Below, in pieces: positions 1 to 9,078 of a DNA stretch of 64,000 nt. A model generated the notes under the pieces. It had not been told where the DNA came from. It was given only the letters and a program-made list of their open reading frames with translations, and ran no database searches. The stretch spans positions 1 through 64,000 of the forward strand of contig JAEXNT010000024.1 in NCBI GenBank assembly GCA_023439545.1, in the 5' to 3' direction. Each line of letters starts with the position of its first letter. The stretch's first letter is position 1. This DNA is from Bacillota bacterium (GTDB lineage: Bacteria; Bacillota; Clostridia; Acetivibrionales; DTU013). Position numbers and translations under genes: made by a program.

Positions 1-127
1 AACCGCTTTAGCGGTAGCTTGAAAAACCATGCGGTTGGCGGACTTTTCGTAGGGCTTTCAGCCCTGCCAGTAACATGCCCTTACAGGGCAAGAGCAAACC
101 GCCGGCTAAGCCGGCGGTTATGATTTA
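1..127. mobile_element. Probable right end of an IS200/IS605-type (TnpB-associated) element
   Basis: Four short inverted repeats are packed into 127 bases: ACCGC-ttta-GCGGT near 2-15, AGGGC-tttca-GCCCT near 51-65, TGCCC-ttaca-GGGCA near 75-89, and a perfect 11-bp-arm palindrome (AACCGCCGGCT, one central A) at about 104-126. Serial small hairpins ending in a strong GC-rich subterminal palindrome are typical of the 3' end of IS200/IS605 elements, where the tnpB 3' region also encodes an omega RNA. No transposase is visible because the element would extend to the left of the window. The last palindrome lies just past the stop codon of the minus-strand gene at 131 and could also act as its terminator. 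The family assignment is inference from architecture. Confidence 0.45.
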
Positions 128-130
128 AAT

Positions 131-1615
131 CTATTCCTTGACGTTTATCAATCTGACTGCCATATACTGTTTCCCCGGAAGGTCGATTCTGAAATCTCCG
201 CTGTGGATTCCCTCTCCAGTAATGGTCATATCCCAGGTGTCTATAATGTCAACCTCGTATTTTTTGCCTTCAGGCATTTTGAATATTCTGAATGACGGCT
301 GAGAAAATCCAAAATAGAAAAGAAAGTAATCTTCTCCCACAGTACCCGCAGCTACGTCCCAATAAGGATTGAATCCAGTTTCAGGTTTGCTTATCGGATT
401 TAGCCGTCCCGGAGCACTTTCGACTATTTTTCTGAGAAAAGCAATTCTGGCGGGGCTTGTTCCGTGGAGCTCACCTCCGTGGGACCACCATAATATATCC
501 CGCGGGTGGACATATGTCTCGCCGTGCCCCATATATCCGCCCCTGACCACGCCTTCCCAGAATCTCCTTGTCATCTCCTGGCCGGTTATATTGCCCCAGC
601 AGTGGTTTATATTGCCTTCATAAGCGCACTCGTCTATTACTATAGGCTTGCCGAACAATTTTCTCCATTCATCGGTGTTCTCGGAGGTTTTATAGACGTC
701 AATGCGCTGAATGCTGCAGTGAGTTATCCAGGCTTTTTTGTAGTCATAGAACTTCAGACAATTATGGATGGATATGAGATGTTTATAGGGATCATTTACC
801 TGTACTATATTCGCTAGTCTTTCCCAGTCTTCGACGGTCTTTTTGGGGGTCATGGTATCCCAATCGATAAATAGATCGTATTCATTTGCCATTGACCACC
901 ATATGTTTCTGAATGACGAAAGCCTTGATACAACGTATTTCAAATATCTGTCGTCATTATCGGCGCCCATATCGCTGAACCCCCATCTGTCGTAGGGATG
1001 GAATAGTATCAAATCGCATTCGATGCCTGATTTCTGAAGGCCCAGAATCCTTTTCTCAAGATGCCTGAAGAACTTCGGATCGAAGCTTGCAAAGTCAAAG
1101 CCTTTATCCGGCGATCCCTTATACGGATACAGTTCAGGTTCGTTATGGTTATAATCATAATGCTTTGGGAAAATACACATCCGTATTTTGTTGAAAGCGG
1201 ACGATTCTAATGTTTCAAGTGTCCTCTCCTGAAGTTCCTCTTTTTGATGTATCCATGCATAACAGGTTGTCCCGAATGGATAGTAAGGCGTTCCGTCAGC
1301 ATATTCAAAATGGAGCTCTTCCTTTACCCTGACAGGTCCATGATTGCTTCCGGAGGGATTTATGCACTCGAAACTTCCTGCGAATCCGTCCAATTGCCTG
1401 ATATTGCTGCTGGTAGTATAATTCCAAATGCCAGCCTTGTCGGGCATGAATCTTACAATGTACTTTCCTTCGCCGTCATAGAAACCTTCAACCTCGACAT
1501 TTTTGTTTTCACACCTGAAAGTTGCAGTGATTTTTACATCTGCGAATGGATTCCCATTTGCAGGACCTTGAAATTCAGCCTCCATTATGCTCCATTTTTC
1601 AATTTTCTCTATCAT
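131..1615 (-). CDS. DUF5060/DUF5605 glycoside hydrolase-like protein
   Basis: This 494-residue protein has the layout of cytoplasmic glycosidase-like proteins: an N-terminal beta-sandwich (DUF5060-like, about residues 1-95), a central TIM-barrel of the DUF4038/apiosidase-like type, and a C-terminal beta domain (DUF5605-like). Candidate catalytic acids are the Glu in WSMANEYDLF (after strand 4) and the Glu in IVIDECAYEG. No signal peptide is present, so it probably acts on imported oligosaccharides or glycosides. The start is supported by GAGGAG eight bases upstream. The substrate cannot be told from sequence. It stands alone, and its nearest neighbour on the same strand is a HAD phosphatase. 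Confidence 0.8.
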   Translation of the reverse strand: MIEKIEKWSIMEAEFQGPANGNPFADVKITATFRCENKNVEVEGFYDGEGKYIVRFMPDKAGIWNYTTSSNIRQLDGFAGSFECINPSGSNHGPVRVKEELHFEYADGTPYYPFGTTCYAWIHQKEELQERTLETLESSAFNKIRMCIFPKHYDYNHNEPELYPYKGSPDKGFDFASFDPKFFRHLEKRILGLQKSGIECDLILFHPYDRWGFSDMGADNDDRYLKYVVSRLSSFRNIWWSMANEYDLFIDWDTMTPKKTVEDWERLANIVQVNDPYKHLISIHNCLKFYDYKKAWITHCSIQRIDVYKTSENTDEWRKLFGKPIVIDECAYEGNINHCWGNITGQEMTRRFWEGVVRGGYMGHGETYVHPRDILWWSHGGELHGTSPARIAFLRKIVESAPGRLNPISKPETGFNPYWDVAAGTVGEDYFLFYFGFSQPSFRIFKMPEGKKYEVDIIDTWDMTITGEGIHSGDFRIDLPGKQYMAVRLINVKE

Positions 1616-1646
1616 TCTATTTACTCCTCTTTAGAATTAGGCTGTC

Positions 1647-1760
1647 CTATAGCATATTTTGCAGTTCAACGATATTTATGCCGGCATGGCCGGGTTCATG
1701 TGCGTCGTACGCGGTCAGGATACGAACGCCGTGTTTTTTGAATATGCCGGGCATGCGCAT
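1647..1760 (-). pseudogene. 37-codon remnant in frame with the preceding HAD stop codon (PHP-like?)
   Basis: Immediately past the TGA stop of the HAD gene (1764-1766) the same frame continues through TCG into an ATG-started 37-codon ORF ending at TAG 1647-1649. The peptide contains GVRILTAYDAHEPGHAGINI, which resembles the late DAH(R/E)P motif of PHP-domain phosphoesterases. It may be the tail of a decayed gene or a chance ORF. It has no convincing ribosome site of its own. Confidence 0.25.
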
Positions 1761-1763
1761 CGA

Positions 1764-2585
1764 TCATATCTCACGTCCTCCCTTGTCCGGCGAAAGAATT
1801 GCGTTCATGATGAATCTGGCGACCCCATCGTTGTTATTGGTATCTGTTACGGCATCCGCGGCGGAAAGCACTTCGTCGACTGCATTTGCCACAGCGACGC
1901 CGATCCCGCACTGTCTTATCATTTCGATATCGTTATAATCATCTCCGAAAGCCGCTATATCTGATATTGGTATATCCCATTGCGCTGCAAGGCACTTGAT
2001 AGCATTGAATTTTGTGGCGTTTGTATTCATTATCAGACATAGTGTTCCGCTATCGGAAAGCAAAGTATATAAATCGGGAGATAAATAAGATTTTATTTCT
2101 TCGTATTCTTTTTCTGAGCCTATTTCAACCAGAACCTTATCAGCATCTATATCGGGAAGATCGGAAAAGTCGGTAAGGACAGTGGAAGCCCTCAAAACTT
2201 CCATGTCCTCCTTCGTTCTTCCCCAGACGGCGGTTACGTCGAAATTGGCATATATCCTGTCATCGATCTCGACAGACAGCTTCCTGTCCGGATGCTTTTT
2301 CTGCAATATTCTTAGTATCTCGACCGCTTCAGCGATAGGAACGCCGTGGCATTTACCGGTTTTTTGACCATTCATGAAAGTAACGGCTCCATTGTGGCAG
2401 ATGACGGCGGCGCACTGTACCTGTTTCAGGTATTGCCTGATGACCCTGTAAGGTCTTGCAGTTGCAATAACGATCTTTATTCCTTTGACGCATGCCTGGC
2501 TCAGAATTTCCTGCGTAAAGGGGGAAATTGTCTTGTCTGAGTGGAGCAGCGTTTCATCAAGATCTACGGCGAGCATTCTTATCAT
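1764..2585 (-). CDS. Cof-type HAD-IIB family hydrolase
   Basis: A 273-residue cytosolic phosphatase of the HAD superfamily, subclass IIB (Cof/YidA group), which dephosphorylates sugar phosphates and related small phosphoesters. Motif I is DLDETLLHSD near residue 8, motif II TAR near residue 42, and motif IV GDDYNDIEM near residue 213, with the C2B cap between motifs II and III. Length is usual for the family. The C-terminus (NDGVARFIMNAIL) is intact, so the in-frame codons beyond the stop are not part of it. The specific substrate is unknown. Confidence 0.88.
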   Translation of the reverse strand: MIRMLAVDLDETLLHSDKTISPFTQEILSQACVKGIKIVIATARPYRVIRQYLKQVQCAAVICHNGAVTFMNGQKTGKCHGVPIAEAVEILRILQKKHPDRKLSVEIDDRIYANFDVTAVWGRTKEDMEVLRASTVLTDFSDLPDIDADKVLVEIGSEKEYEEIKSYLSPDLYTLLSDSGTLCLIMNTNATKFNAIKCLAAQWDIPISDIAAFGDDYNDIEMIRQCGIGVAVANAVDEVLSAADAVTDTNNNDGVARFIMNAILSPDKGGREI

Positions 2586-2665
2586 TGGAAACCTCGAATT
2601 TTACCGGACTGACTACCGATTTTGATTATTATAACAGTTTGCAGCACATTATGGAATAATCAGGA

Positions 2666-3463
2666 TTATTTTTTATATGTTATGATCATACGTTTTCCCA
2701 TTGTTTTACCTAAAAAGCAAAATAAGCTACCAAACGCCTTTTTGTAAAACGGGACGGGTATCGAAGGGTCGTAAGCGCTTTCAGCCCTTTGGGGGTCGGT
2801 CCAGAACGTACCGTCGTGGGTCTCGTATTCCGTGCCTTTTGCATAATACCGGCACATACCCCTGAAGAGATTATACGTGATCAGCATGCCTAAGCCTGGG
2901 GCATGCATTTTGCCGGAAGCAACGTCCTGATTGAATTTCAATGCCAGCTTTTTACACCTTGCCTTTGTTTTTTCGTCCGGACTGAAGTTGTTGTAGCTGA
3001 AGGCCGATACCGGCAGCTTGTAACACCGGTTGAAGCCTATGGCGCTCAGTGTCGAGGCAATATACTTCACAGCGCTTTTGCAGCCGACTGCTCCCGTCGT
3101 TGACAGGATGATCGCCTTCTTTTTGAAGAAATGGGGCCTGTGCATCATGAAGCAAAGGTGGTCGAGAAGATTCTTTGCCAATGCATTGGGCATCATATTG
3201 AAGGTGGTTGCGGCAAAGACCAGCCCATCGCATTCTTCGAGCTTATCGATGACAACCTGCATAATATCTTTATGCGGACAGAATTCATGGCCTTTTCTGA
3301 AACAAATACTGCAGCCGAGACAGAATGGAAGCTTTAAGTTGGACAGGTGCAGTTCTTCAAAAGTCGATCCGGGGGAGGATTCTTTAAGACAATCCCGGAT
3401 CAGCTGGGCCAGTTTCCACGTATTGCCCTTATGCGGGCTGCCGTTTAAAAACAGATATTTCAT
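2666..3463 (-). CDS. Iron-sulfur flavoprotein / NADPH-dependent FMN reductase-like protein
   Basis: A 265-residue flavodoxin-fold protein. The FMN phosphate loop is GSPHKGNT at residues 8-15. A compact cysteine cluster C48-x2-C51-x2-C54-x7-C62 (CLGCSICFRKGHEFCPH) matches the Fe-S motif of Isf-type flavoproteins, which shuttle electrons in anaerobes. I chose ATG 3463 over the longer frame because GAGG sits six bases upstream and the protein then begins directly with the first beta strand. The C-terminal 90 residues (FRGMCRYYAKGTEYETHDG onward) extend beyond the flavodoxin core. It is divergent from the dehydrogenase gene at 3629. Confidence 0.82.
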   Translation of the reverse strand: MKYLFLNGSPHKGNTWKLAQLIRDCLKESSPGSTFEELHLSNLKLPFCLGCSICFRKGHEFCPHKDIMQVVIDKLEECDGLVFAATTFNMMPNALAKNLLDHLCFMMHRPHFFKKKAIILSTTGAVGCKSAVKYIASTLSAIGFNRCYKLPVSAFSYNNFSPDEKTKARCKKLALKFNQDVASGKMHAPGLGMLITYNLFRGMCRYYAKGTEYETHDGTFWTDPQRAESAYDPSIPVPFYKKAFGSLFCFLGKTMGKRMIITYKK

Positions 3464-3628
3464 AACAACCTCACAAAAATTGGATTTCATAGTTTTATAC
3501 CGGATATATACCTATTATGTCTGAACATAACCGGAAATTCAAATTTATTGCGGCAACGACCGGTTAAAAGGTATAATTTAAGTTGGGCAAAGGAAAAAAA
3601 ATTACCGCAGGGAGGACAGGGAGAAGCT

Positions 3629-4894
3629 ATGATGACAAAAGCGGTAAGATTGTATGGAAAGAACGATTTGAGACTCGAGGAATTCGAGCTTCCGGAAATA
3701 AAAGAAGATGAGATACTTGCGCATATCGTATCCGACAGCGTATGCATGTCATCCTACAAATGCGCCATACAGGGAAGCGAACACAAAAAGGTGCCTGCCG
3801 GTATTGCCGAAAATCCCGTTATAATAGGTCATGAGTTCTGCGGTGAACTTGTCGAGGTCGGCAGTAAGTGGAAAAGCAGGTTTAAGGCGGGCGATCGTTT
3901 TTCCGTCCAGCCTGCATTGGGGATAGAAGACGATCCTTACAAGGTGATCGGGTACTCGTTCAGGTACGTCGGCGGCAGCGCTACCTATGTCATCCTTCCC
4001 GGAGTCGTAATGGAGCAGGGCTGCCTGCTGCCTTACAAAGGCGACGCATTTTTCAGCGGCTCGCTTGCCGAACCGATGTCATGCATTATCGGCGGGTACC
4101 ATGCGATGTATCATAACGTCCAGGGAGCCTATAAGCATGAAATGGGTATAAGGAAGGGCGGTAATATGGCCATACTGGCCGGGGCAGGCCCTATGGGCCT
4201 TGGAGCTGTCGATTATGCTCTGCACTGCGAAAGAAAGCCCGCCCGTTTGGTTGTGACTGATATAGACAAGGCCCGGCTCGAGAGGGCGGAATCGATTTAT
4301 TCACGCGAGGAAGCGAAGAAAAACGGCGTAGACTTGATTTATGCAAATACGTCCGGCCCGGACGGCGGTTTCGCTTTCCTGATGGGGCTGACCGGAGGAA
4401 AGGGCTATGACGACGTATTCGTATACGCCCCTGTCAAAAGCGTTGCCGAAACGGGCGACAGGCTGCTGGCGCGCGACGGCTGTCTCAATTTCTTTTCAGG
4501 CCCGAGCGATGCCGGATTCTCAGCAGAAATAAACCTATATAATGCTCATTATAATCTAACGCATATAATGGGTACTACGGGCGGAAATACAGACGACATG
4601 GCGGAAGCGCTCGATATGATGGGGAAAGGCCTACTGAATCCGGCTTCCATGATCACACATGTCGGGGGCCTCAACTGCGCGGCTGAAACCGTGCTGGACC
4701 TTCCGAAGCTTTCGGGAGGTAAAAAGCTCATATATACCAATATCGATCTGGAACTGACTGCCATAGAAAGCTTCAGTGAAAAGGGAAAAAGCAACCCGAT
4801 GTTTGCCGAGCTCGCGGATATTACGGAGAGAAATAACGGGCTGTGGTCGGCGGAAGCCGAAAGGTACCTGCTGACGCACGCGAAGCCGGTATAA
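3629..4894 (+). CDS. Zinc-dependent alcohol dehydrogenase, L-sorbose-1-phosphate reductase-like
   Basis: A 421-residue medium-chain dehydrogenase. The N-terminal GroES-like catalytic domain carries GHEFCGELVEVG and is followed by a Rossmann domain with the nucleotide loop GAGPMGLGAVDYAL. The opening and overall length recall SorE-type L-sorbose-1-phosphate reductases, so an NAD(P)-linked sugar-phosphate oxidoreductase is likely; the actual polyol or ketose is unknown. The start at 3629 is chosen because a GGGAG-type site lies just upstream and because the frame further left reads unstructured sequence; a second ATG follows at once. The dihydrolipoamide dehydrogenase gene follows 50 bases downstream and may be co-transcribed. 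Confidence 0.82.
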   Translation: MMTKAVRLYGKNDLRLEEFELPEIKEDEILAHIVSDSVCMSSYKCAIQGSEHKKVPAGIAENPVIIGHEFCGELVEVGSKWKSRFKAGDRFSVQPALGIEDDPYKVIGYSFRYVGGSATYVILPGVVMEQGCLLPYKGDAFFSGSLAEPMSCIIGGYHAMYHNVQGAYKHEMGIRKGGNMAILAGAGPMGLGAVDYALHCERKPARLVVTDIDKARLERAESIYSREEAKKNGVDLIYANTSGPDGGFAFLMGLTGGKGYDDVFVYAPVKSVAETGDRLLARDGCLNFFSGPSDAGFSAEINLYNAHYNLTHIMGTTGGNTDDMAEALDMMGKGLLNPASMITHVGGLNCAAETVLDLPKLSGGKKLIYTNIDLELTAIESFSEKGKSNPMFAELADITERNNGLWSAEAERYLLTHAKPV

Positions 4895-4944
4895 AAGAAT
4901 AGCGGTTGATTTAGAAAAGACGACAAATTTCCGGAGGTATCAGG

Positions 4945-6423
4945 ATGGAATATGATCTGATCGTTATAGGCGGTGGACCGGCGGGTTATCTTGCGGCAGA
5001 AAAGGCAGGCAAGGCAGGCCTTTCCGTTTTACTTGCCGAAAAAAAGGCAGTCGGGGGAGTATGCCTCAACGAAGGCTGCATCCCGACAAAGACCATGCTG
5101 TACTCAGCAAAGCTTTACGACGGCGCAGTCCATGGTGAAAAATACGGGATTACGGTCGGAAACGCCGTGCTGAACCATGAAACAGTACTCAACAGAAAAA
5201 ATAAGGTGGTCAGGACGCTCGCCGCAGGTGTAAAGGCACAGCTCAGGAGCAGCAACGTTACCATTGTAGAGGGTGTTGCAGAGATTCTCGGTAAAAGCTC
5301 CGGTGTTTTTGATGTGAGAGTCGGCGAAAACACCCTCAAAGGCCGGCACATACTAATAGCGACGGGCTCCGTGCCTGTTATACCACCCATACCCGGAATT
5401 GAAGAAGGTATCGCCGACGAAACCGTATTGACCAACAGCGGCATACTGGCGCTCAGGGAAGTCCCTGGAGAGCTTGTAGTTATAGGCGGCGGAGTGATCG
5501 GCCTTGAAATGGCCTCATATTTCAACAGCGCCGGCAGCAGGGTAACGGTAATCGAAATGCTCGACCATATTGCCGGTCCGACCGACCGCGAAATTGCGGG
5601 TATACTGATGAAGAATTACGCAAAGAAGGGTATCGATTTCAGGCTTAACGCAAAAGTGACGGGAATCAGGCACAAAGGAACTGCAGATATACGGAACGGA
5701 GAGATATCGCACAGAGCGGCCGATGCCTCCCTGAATGAAGCGGATATTGACAAAGGTGCGGCCGGAACAATAAATATGCCCCGGAAAGCTGCGGTCGTCT
5801 ATGAAATGGACGGACGGTCCTTCGAGGTAAGCGCGGACAAGGTGCTGCTCAGCGTGGGCAGAAGGCCGGCTGCGGATGGCATCGGGCTGGAGAATGCAGG
5901 CGTTGCGGTTGACCGCGGCAGGATCGTTACGGACCGGCATGGACGCACCAACGTGCCGGGGATATATGCCGCCGGCGATGTGAACGGTATTTCCATGCTC
6001 GCGCATACCGCTTACAGGGAAGCGGAGGTCTGTGTCAACAATATTCTGGGCGGGGAGGATTTTATGAGCTACGACGCCATACCCTCTGTCATCTATACGA
6101 ACCCTGAAGTTGCCGGCGTCGGCGAGACAGAGGAAACGGCTGCGGAGAAAGGGATCGATTTTGAGACGACCAGACTTCCAATGGGCTACAGCGGCAGATA
6201 CACAGCCGAGAACGAAGGTGGGGACGGTATTTGCAAGGCGCTTGTTGAAAAGAACGGCAAAAGAATAATAGGAGTCCATATGATCGGCAACTATTCCTCA
6301 GAAATAATCTATGGCGCCTCCATGATGATCGCTGAGGGAATGACCGCGGAGGATATCAACGGAGTGGTATTCCCACATCCTACCGTAAGCGAGATCATCA
6401 GGGAAGTGATCGGCGGGCTTTGA
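4945..6423 (+). CDS. lpdA: Dihydrolipoyl dehydrogenase
   Basis: A 492-residue class I pyridine nucleotide-disulfide oxidoreductase that reoxidises protein-bound dihydrolipoamide with NAD. Visible elements are the FAD loop GGGPAGYLAAEKAG near residue 9, the redox-active disulfide C40/C45 in GGVCLNEGCIPTK, the NAD loop GGGVIGLEMASYF, the second FAD motif YAAGDVNG, and the C-terminal His-Glu dyad in PHPTVSEII. It is about 25-30 residues longer than most homologues owing to a charged insertion around residues 240-280. No dehydrogenase-complex E1/E2 or glycine-cleavage genes are adjacent. GGAGG precedes the start. Confidence 0.93.
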   Translation: MEYDLIVIGGGPAGYLAAEKAGKAGLSVLLAEKKAVGGVCLNEGCIPTKTMLYSAKLYDGAVHGEKYGITVGNAVLNHETVLNRKNKVVRTLAAGVKAQLRSSNVTIVEGVAEILGKSSGVFDVRVGENTLKGRHILIATGSVPVIPPIPGIEEGIADETVLTNSGILALREVPGELVVIGGGVIGLEMASYFNSAGSRVTVIEMLDHIAGPTDREIAGILMKNYAKKGIDFRLNAKVTGIRHKGTADIRNGEISHRAADASLNEADIDKGAAGTINMPRKAAVVYEMDGRSFEVSADKVLLSVGRRPAADGIGLENAGVAVDRGRIVTDRHGRTNVPGIYAAGDVNGISMLAHTAYREAEVCVNNILGGEDFMSYDAIPSVIYTNPEVAGVGETEETAAEKGIDFETTRLPMGYSGRYTAENEGGDGICKALVEKNGKRIIGVHMIGNYSSEIIYGASMMIAEGMTAEDINGVVFPHPTVSEIIREVIGGL

Positions 6424-6487
6424 TGGAAAGCGGCCGCCGACAATTTTCCCGGAGGGAAGAAGGCAGCTTTCCAAGTGGATCAAATCG

Positions 6488-6523
6488 GGAAAGACAGGGT
6501 TCGAAAAAGCCTGCCTTTCCATG
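6488..6523. terminator. Stem-loop between convergent lpdA and histidine kinase genes
   Basis: GGGAAAGACAGG pairs with CCTGCCTTTCC across a loop of about a dozen bases with one mismatch. No clear U-run follows on either strand, so termination is plausible mainly because the flanking genes converge here. Confidence 0.3.
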
Positions 6524-6545
6524 AAACTTAGTGTTTTGAAGCTGT

Positions 6546-8402
6546 TCAGGCTATTGATGGCGCCAAGCTTTGAGTAAGTTTGAACTTTATGGTGACCTTG
6601 AAAAGGTCTCCGTCAATATCGACTTTGAAGTCTCCTCCGCACACCTGGGTGAAGCTGTCTGCGATAGAAAGCCCCAGGCCGCTGCCTTCCGTGGTCCGCG
6701 ATTTGTCGCCTCTGTTGAAACGCTGCATTATTTCTTCTACGGTAAAATCCATTTCATAACCGGCTGTGTTTTTTACTGTCGCCACTGCGGCGCCATTCCT
6801 GTTTTCAAGCTCTATATAAACTCTGGCGCCCTGCAGAGAGTACTTGAGCGCGTTGTCTATAACATTCTGGAAGACGCGGTACAGCTTTTTCCCATCGGCC
6901 GTTATGTTGCAGGAGTCTTCAGGCAATCTGGTTTTCAGGACAAGCCCCGATTTCTCGATATCGCTGCTCATATCCGCTAGAGTTTGTTCTATCAGCTTTT
7001 TAAGGTCTATTCTCTCGAATTCGACGGGCATATTTCCGCTCGTGCTTTTTGCCAGGTCGAACAGGTCCGACACGATATGCTTGAGGCGGTTGGATTTGTC
7101 TACAAGTATCTTTACGTAATCTCTTGCCGTGTCTGAAAGGCCTTCCTCGCCGGAGAGCAGGTCGGCATAGCTGATAATCGAAGTCAGAGGCGTTTTGAGA
7201 TCATGGGAGACATTCGTTATGAGCGCTATCTTCATGCGTTCGGACTTCATCTGCTCTTCAAGGCTTTCGTTGAAACCCTTGTTTATATCATCGAAGGTTT
7301 TCCTGCTGCCTTTGATGAACCAGTAGACCAGGCCTGCTTCAATGAGCGGCGGCACTATGCTCAGGTAGCTTCCCGATGCAATAAGCAAAAATGCTGCCAG
7401 CACCATAAGAAAGCTTGAGGTTATGAACAGGAGCTGCCTGTAAAACAGAGACTTTGTCAGAGGGTAATTGGAAAATCTTCTTCCGTCGAAAAGGCTTTTC
7501 AGAGTATCGTAAACAAAATAGCATATCAGGTATATGAGGCTGTGCTTCAGGAACGTATGCGCCTTGAGCTTGCGTACCAGGGACAGGAGCAGGAGCGCGC
7601 CTGCAGCAAACGCGCCTGCTGTTGCGAGCCCCACATAAGTCATGGAGACTAATTGTGCGGTATTCATCGACGCCTGCCTGACATGATTTGCATAAGGCGC
7701 ATTCAAAATGATCTTTAACCAGATGAACGGAATAAATATAATAAAAGCGATCTGCAAATCCGAGAATACAGAGTCGAGACCGGAGGCATGCAGCTCGTTA
7801 TCGTCACGCTTTCTGCCCGCAACGGAGGCAAGGTAGGCAAAAAGCAGCAGTTCCAGTATTATCCCGGCAACGAAGGCAATTGCAAAAGGTATAAGCCTGT
7901 AGGAGGTATTCTGCCACGCTGTTTGCTTCTGCTCCATGTAGCTGTCCGGAAAAGCAATATAGATAGTAGAGTATATAGGAAAATAATAAATACTGTCTGC
8001 ATCCAGGACGGGTCGGGGATTTGCATTTTTTCCGGACGACCAGCTGCGGTTGCTATATTCATAAAATGAGGCATCATACCGGGCAAAAAACTCTCTGCCT
8101 GCATTCTGGACATTTGTCCAAGTTCTTTCACCGTTATTCACATAGAAATAGAAAGAAACGTCTTCAATGGGCATAACATTATTTTCCAGGATATCGCTAG
8201 CGAACGCCAGCGCTCTCTCAGCTTCGTGTTCGAAACTGGCGCTGTCCTTGTATTTCTCCACAAACAGGCTATCGGTTTCCAGACCCTGAAAATAAACATA
8301 TTGCGCCGAAATCACCTGCGATGTGACCAGGAGGACTAACAGCACAAAAGCTATTGTTTTTACCGCCGGATTTCTGCTAAACCTTTTCAATTTTGTATCC
8401 AA
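6546..8402 (-). CDS. Membrane sensor histidine kinase
   Basis: A 618-residue kinase. TM1 is at about residues 14-34, an extracytoplasmic sensor region at 36-168, then several further membrane segments (about 170-190, 218-234, 250-276, 286-300, 322-345, 350-364). The dimerisation/phosphoacceptor box SHDLKTPLTS has its phosphorylated His at residue 400. The ATPase domain shows the N box NVIDNALKYS and the G box GSGLGLSIADS. It phosphorylates the OmpR-family regulator encoded just upstream, whose gene overlaps this one by 26 bases. The unusually long polytopic middle suggests sensing within the membrane. The signal is unknown. Confidence 0.92.
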   Translation of the reverse strand: MDTKLKRFSRNPAVKTIAFVLLVLLVTSQVISAQYVYFQGLETDSLFVEKYKDSASFEHEAERALAFASDILENNVMPIEDVSFYFYVNNGERTWTNVQNAGREFFARYDASFYEYSNRSWSSGKNANPRPVLDADSIYYFPIYSTIYIAFPDSYMEQKQTAWQNTSYRLIPFAIAFVAGIILELLLFAYLASVAGRKRDDNELHASGLDSVFSDLQIAFIIFIPFIWLKIILNAPYANHVRQASMNTAQLVSMTYVGLATAGAFAAGALLLLSLVRKLKAHTFLKHSLIYLICYFVYDTLKSLFDGRRFSNYPLTKSLFYRQLLFITSSFLMVLAAFLLIASGSYLSIVPPLIEAGLVYWFIKGSRKTFDDINKGFNESLEEQMKSERMKIALITNVSHDLKTPLTSIISYADLLSGEEGLSDTARDYVKILVDKSNRLKHIVSDLFDLAKSTSGNMPVEFERIDLKKLIEQTLADMSSDIEKSGLVLKTRLPEDSCNITADGKKLYRVFQNVIDNALKYSLQGARVYIELENRNGAAVATVKNTAGYEMDFTVEEIMQRFNRGDKSRTTEGSGLGLSIADSFTQVCGGDFKVDIDGDLFKVTIKFKLTQSLAPSIA

Positions 8403-9078
8403 TGCCCCACACCACCTTTAAATAATTAGGTTCTTTAGGGTTAATCTCTATTTTTTCCCGGATGCGTCTTATATGGACCATCACAGTGTTCTCAACCGAA
8501 TAGGCGATCTCGCTCCAAACAGCTTCATAGATTTTTTCCGCCGGAAAGACGATGCCTGCGTTCGACATAAGCAGTTCAAGTATCCCGTATTCCTTGGCGG
8601 TAAGCCTGACCTGCTCGCCGTCCACTGTAAGCTGCTTCGTGTCCGTATCGAGGCACAGCCCGCCAATGTATAAGTGTGACGACTTCCCGCCGCTGTCTAT
8701 GTCGCCGAATTTCATGTAACGCCTCAGCTGGCTTTTGACACGTGCCATCAGCTCCTGAGGATTGAACGGTTTGGTTACATAATCGTCAGCCCCCATCGAT
8801 AATCCGAGAATTTTATCGCTGTCTTCCGACTTTGCCGACAGTATGATTATCGGAATGTTCTTCTTTTCCCGGATCTTCAATGTAGCGGAAAGACCGTCCA
8901 GCTTGGGCATCATTATGTCAAGCAGTATCAGCTGGATGCTTTCCGTCATGACCTTGTCGAGAGCGTCCAGGCCGTTATATGCTTTTGAAACCTCATAGCC
9001 TTCGCGTAAAAGGTGTTTTTCGAGAGCGTTCGATATCTCCCTGTCGTCATCCACTACGAGGACCCTGGCCTTGTCCAT
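8377..9078 (-). CDS. OmpR/PhoB-family response regulator
   Basis: A 233-residue two-domain regulator. The receiver domain shows the acidic pair DDD at residues 10-12, the phosphoacceptor Asp 54 in LLDIMMPKLDG, and the conserved Lys in DDYVTKPF. The C-terminal winged helix contains LTAKEYGILELLMSNAG and the recognition-helix region VENTVMVHIRRIREKIE. It overlaps the downstream kinase gene by 26 bases, so the two are translationally coupled. A GGGGG-type ribosome site precedes the ATG. Direct TCTTAAA repeats upstream (9107-9167) are candidate binding sites for autoregulation. Confidence 0.94.
   Translation of the reverse strand: MDKARVLVVDDDREISNALEKHLLREGYEVSKAYNGLDALDKVMTESIQLILLDIMMPKLDGLSATLKIREKKNIPIIILSAKSEDSDKILGLSMGADDYVTKPFNPQELMARVKSQLRRYMKFGDIDSGGKSSHLYIGGLCLDTDTKQLTVDGEQVRLTAKEYGILELLMSNAGIVFPAEKIYEAVWSEIAYSVENTVMVHIRRIREKIEINPKEPNYLKVVWGIGYKIEKV

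Noticed and set aside
1..127. CRISPR array
   Set aside because: The hairpins differ from one another and there are no repeated units with spacers.
5515..6279. 254-residue minus-strand ORF opposite lpdA
   Set aside because: Antisense shadow without ribosome site or recognisable domain.
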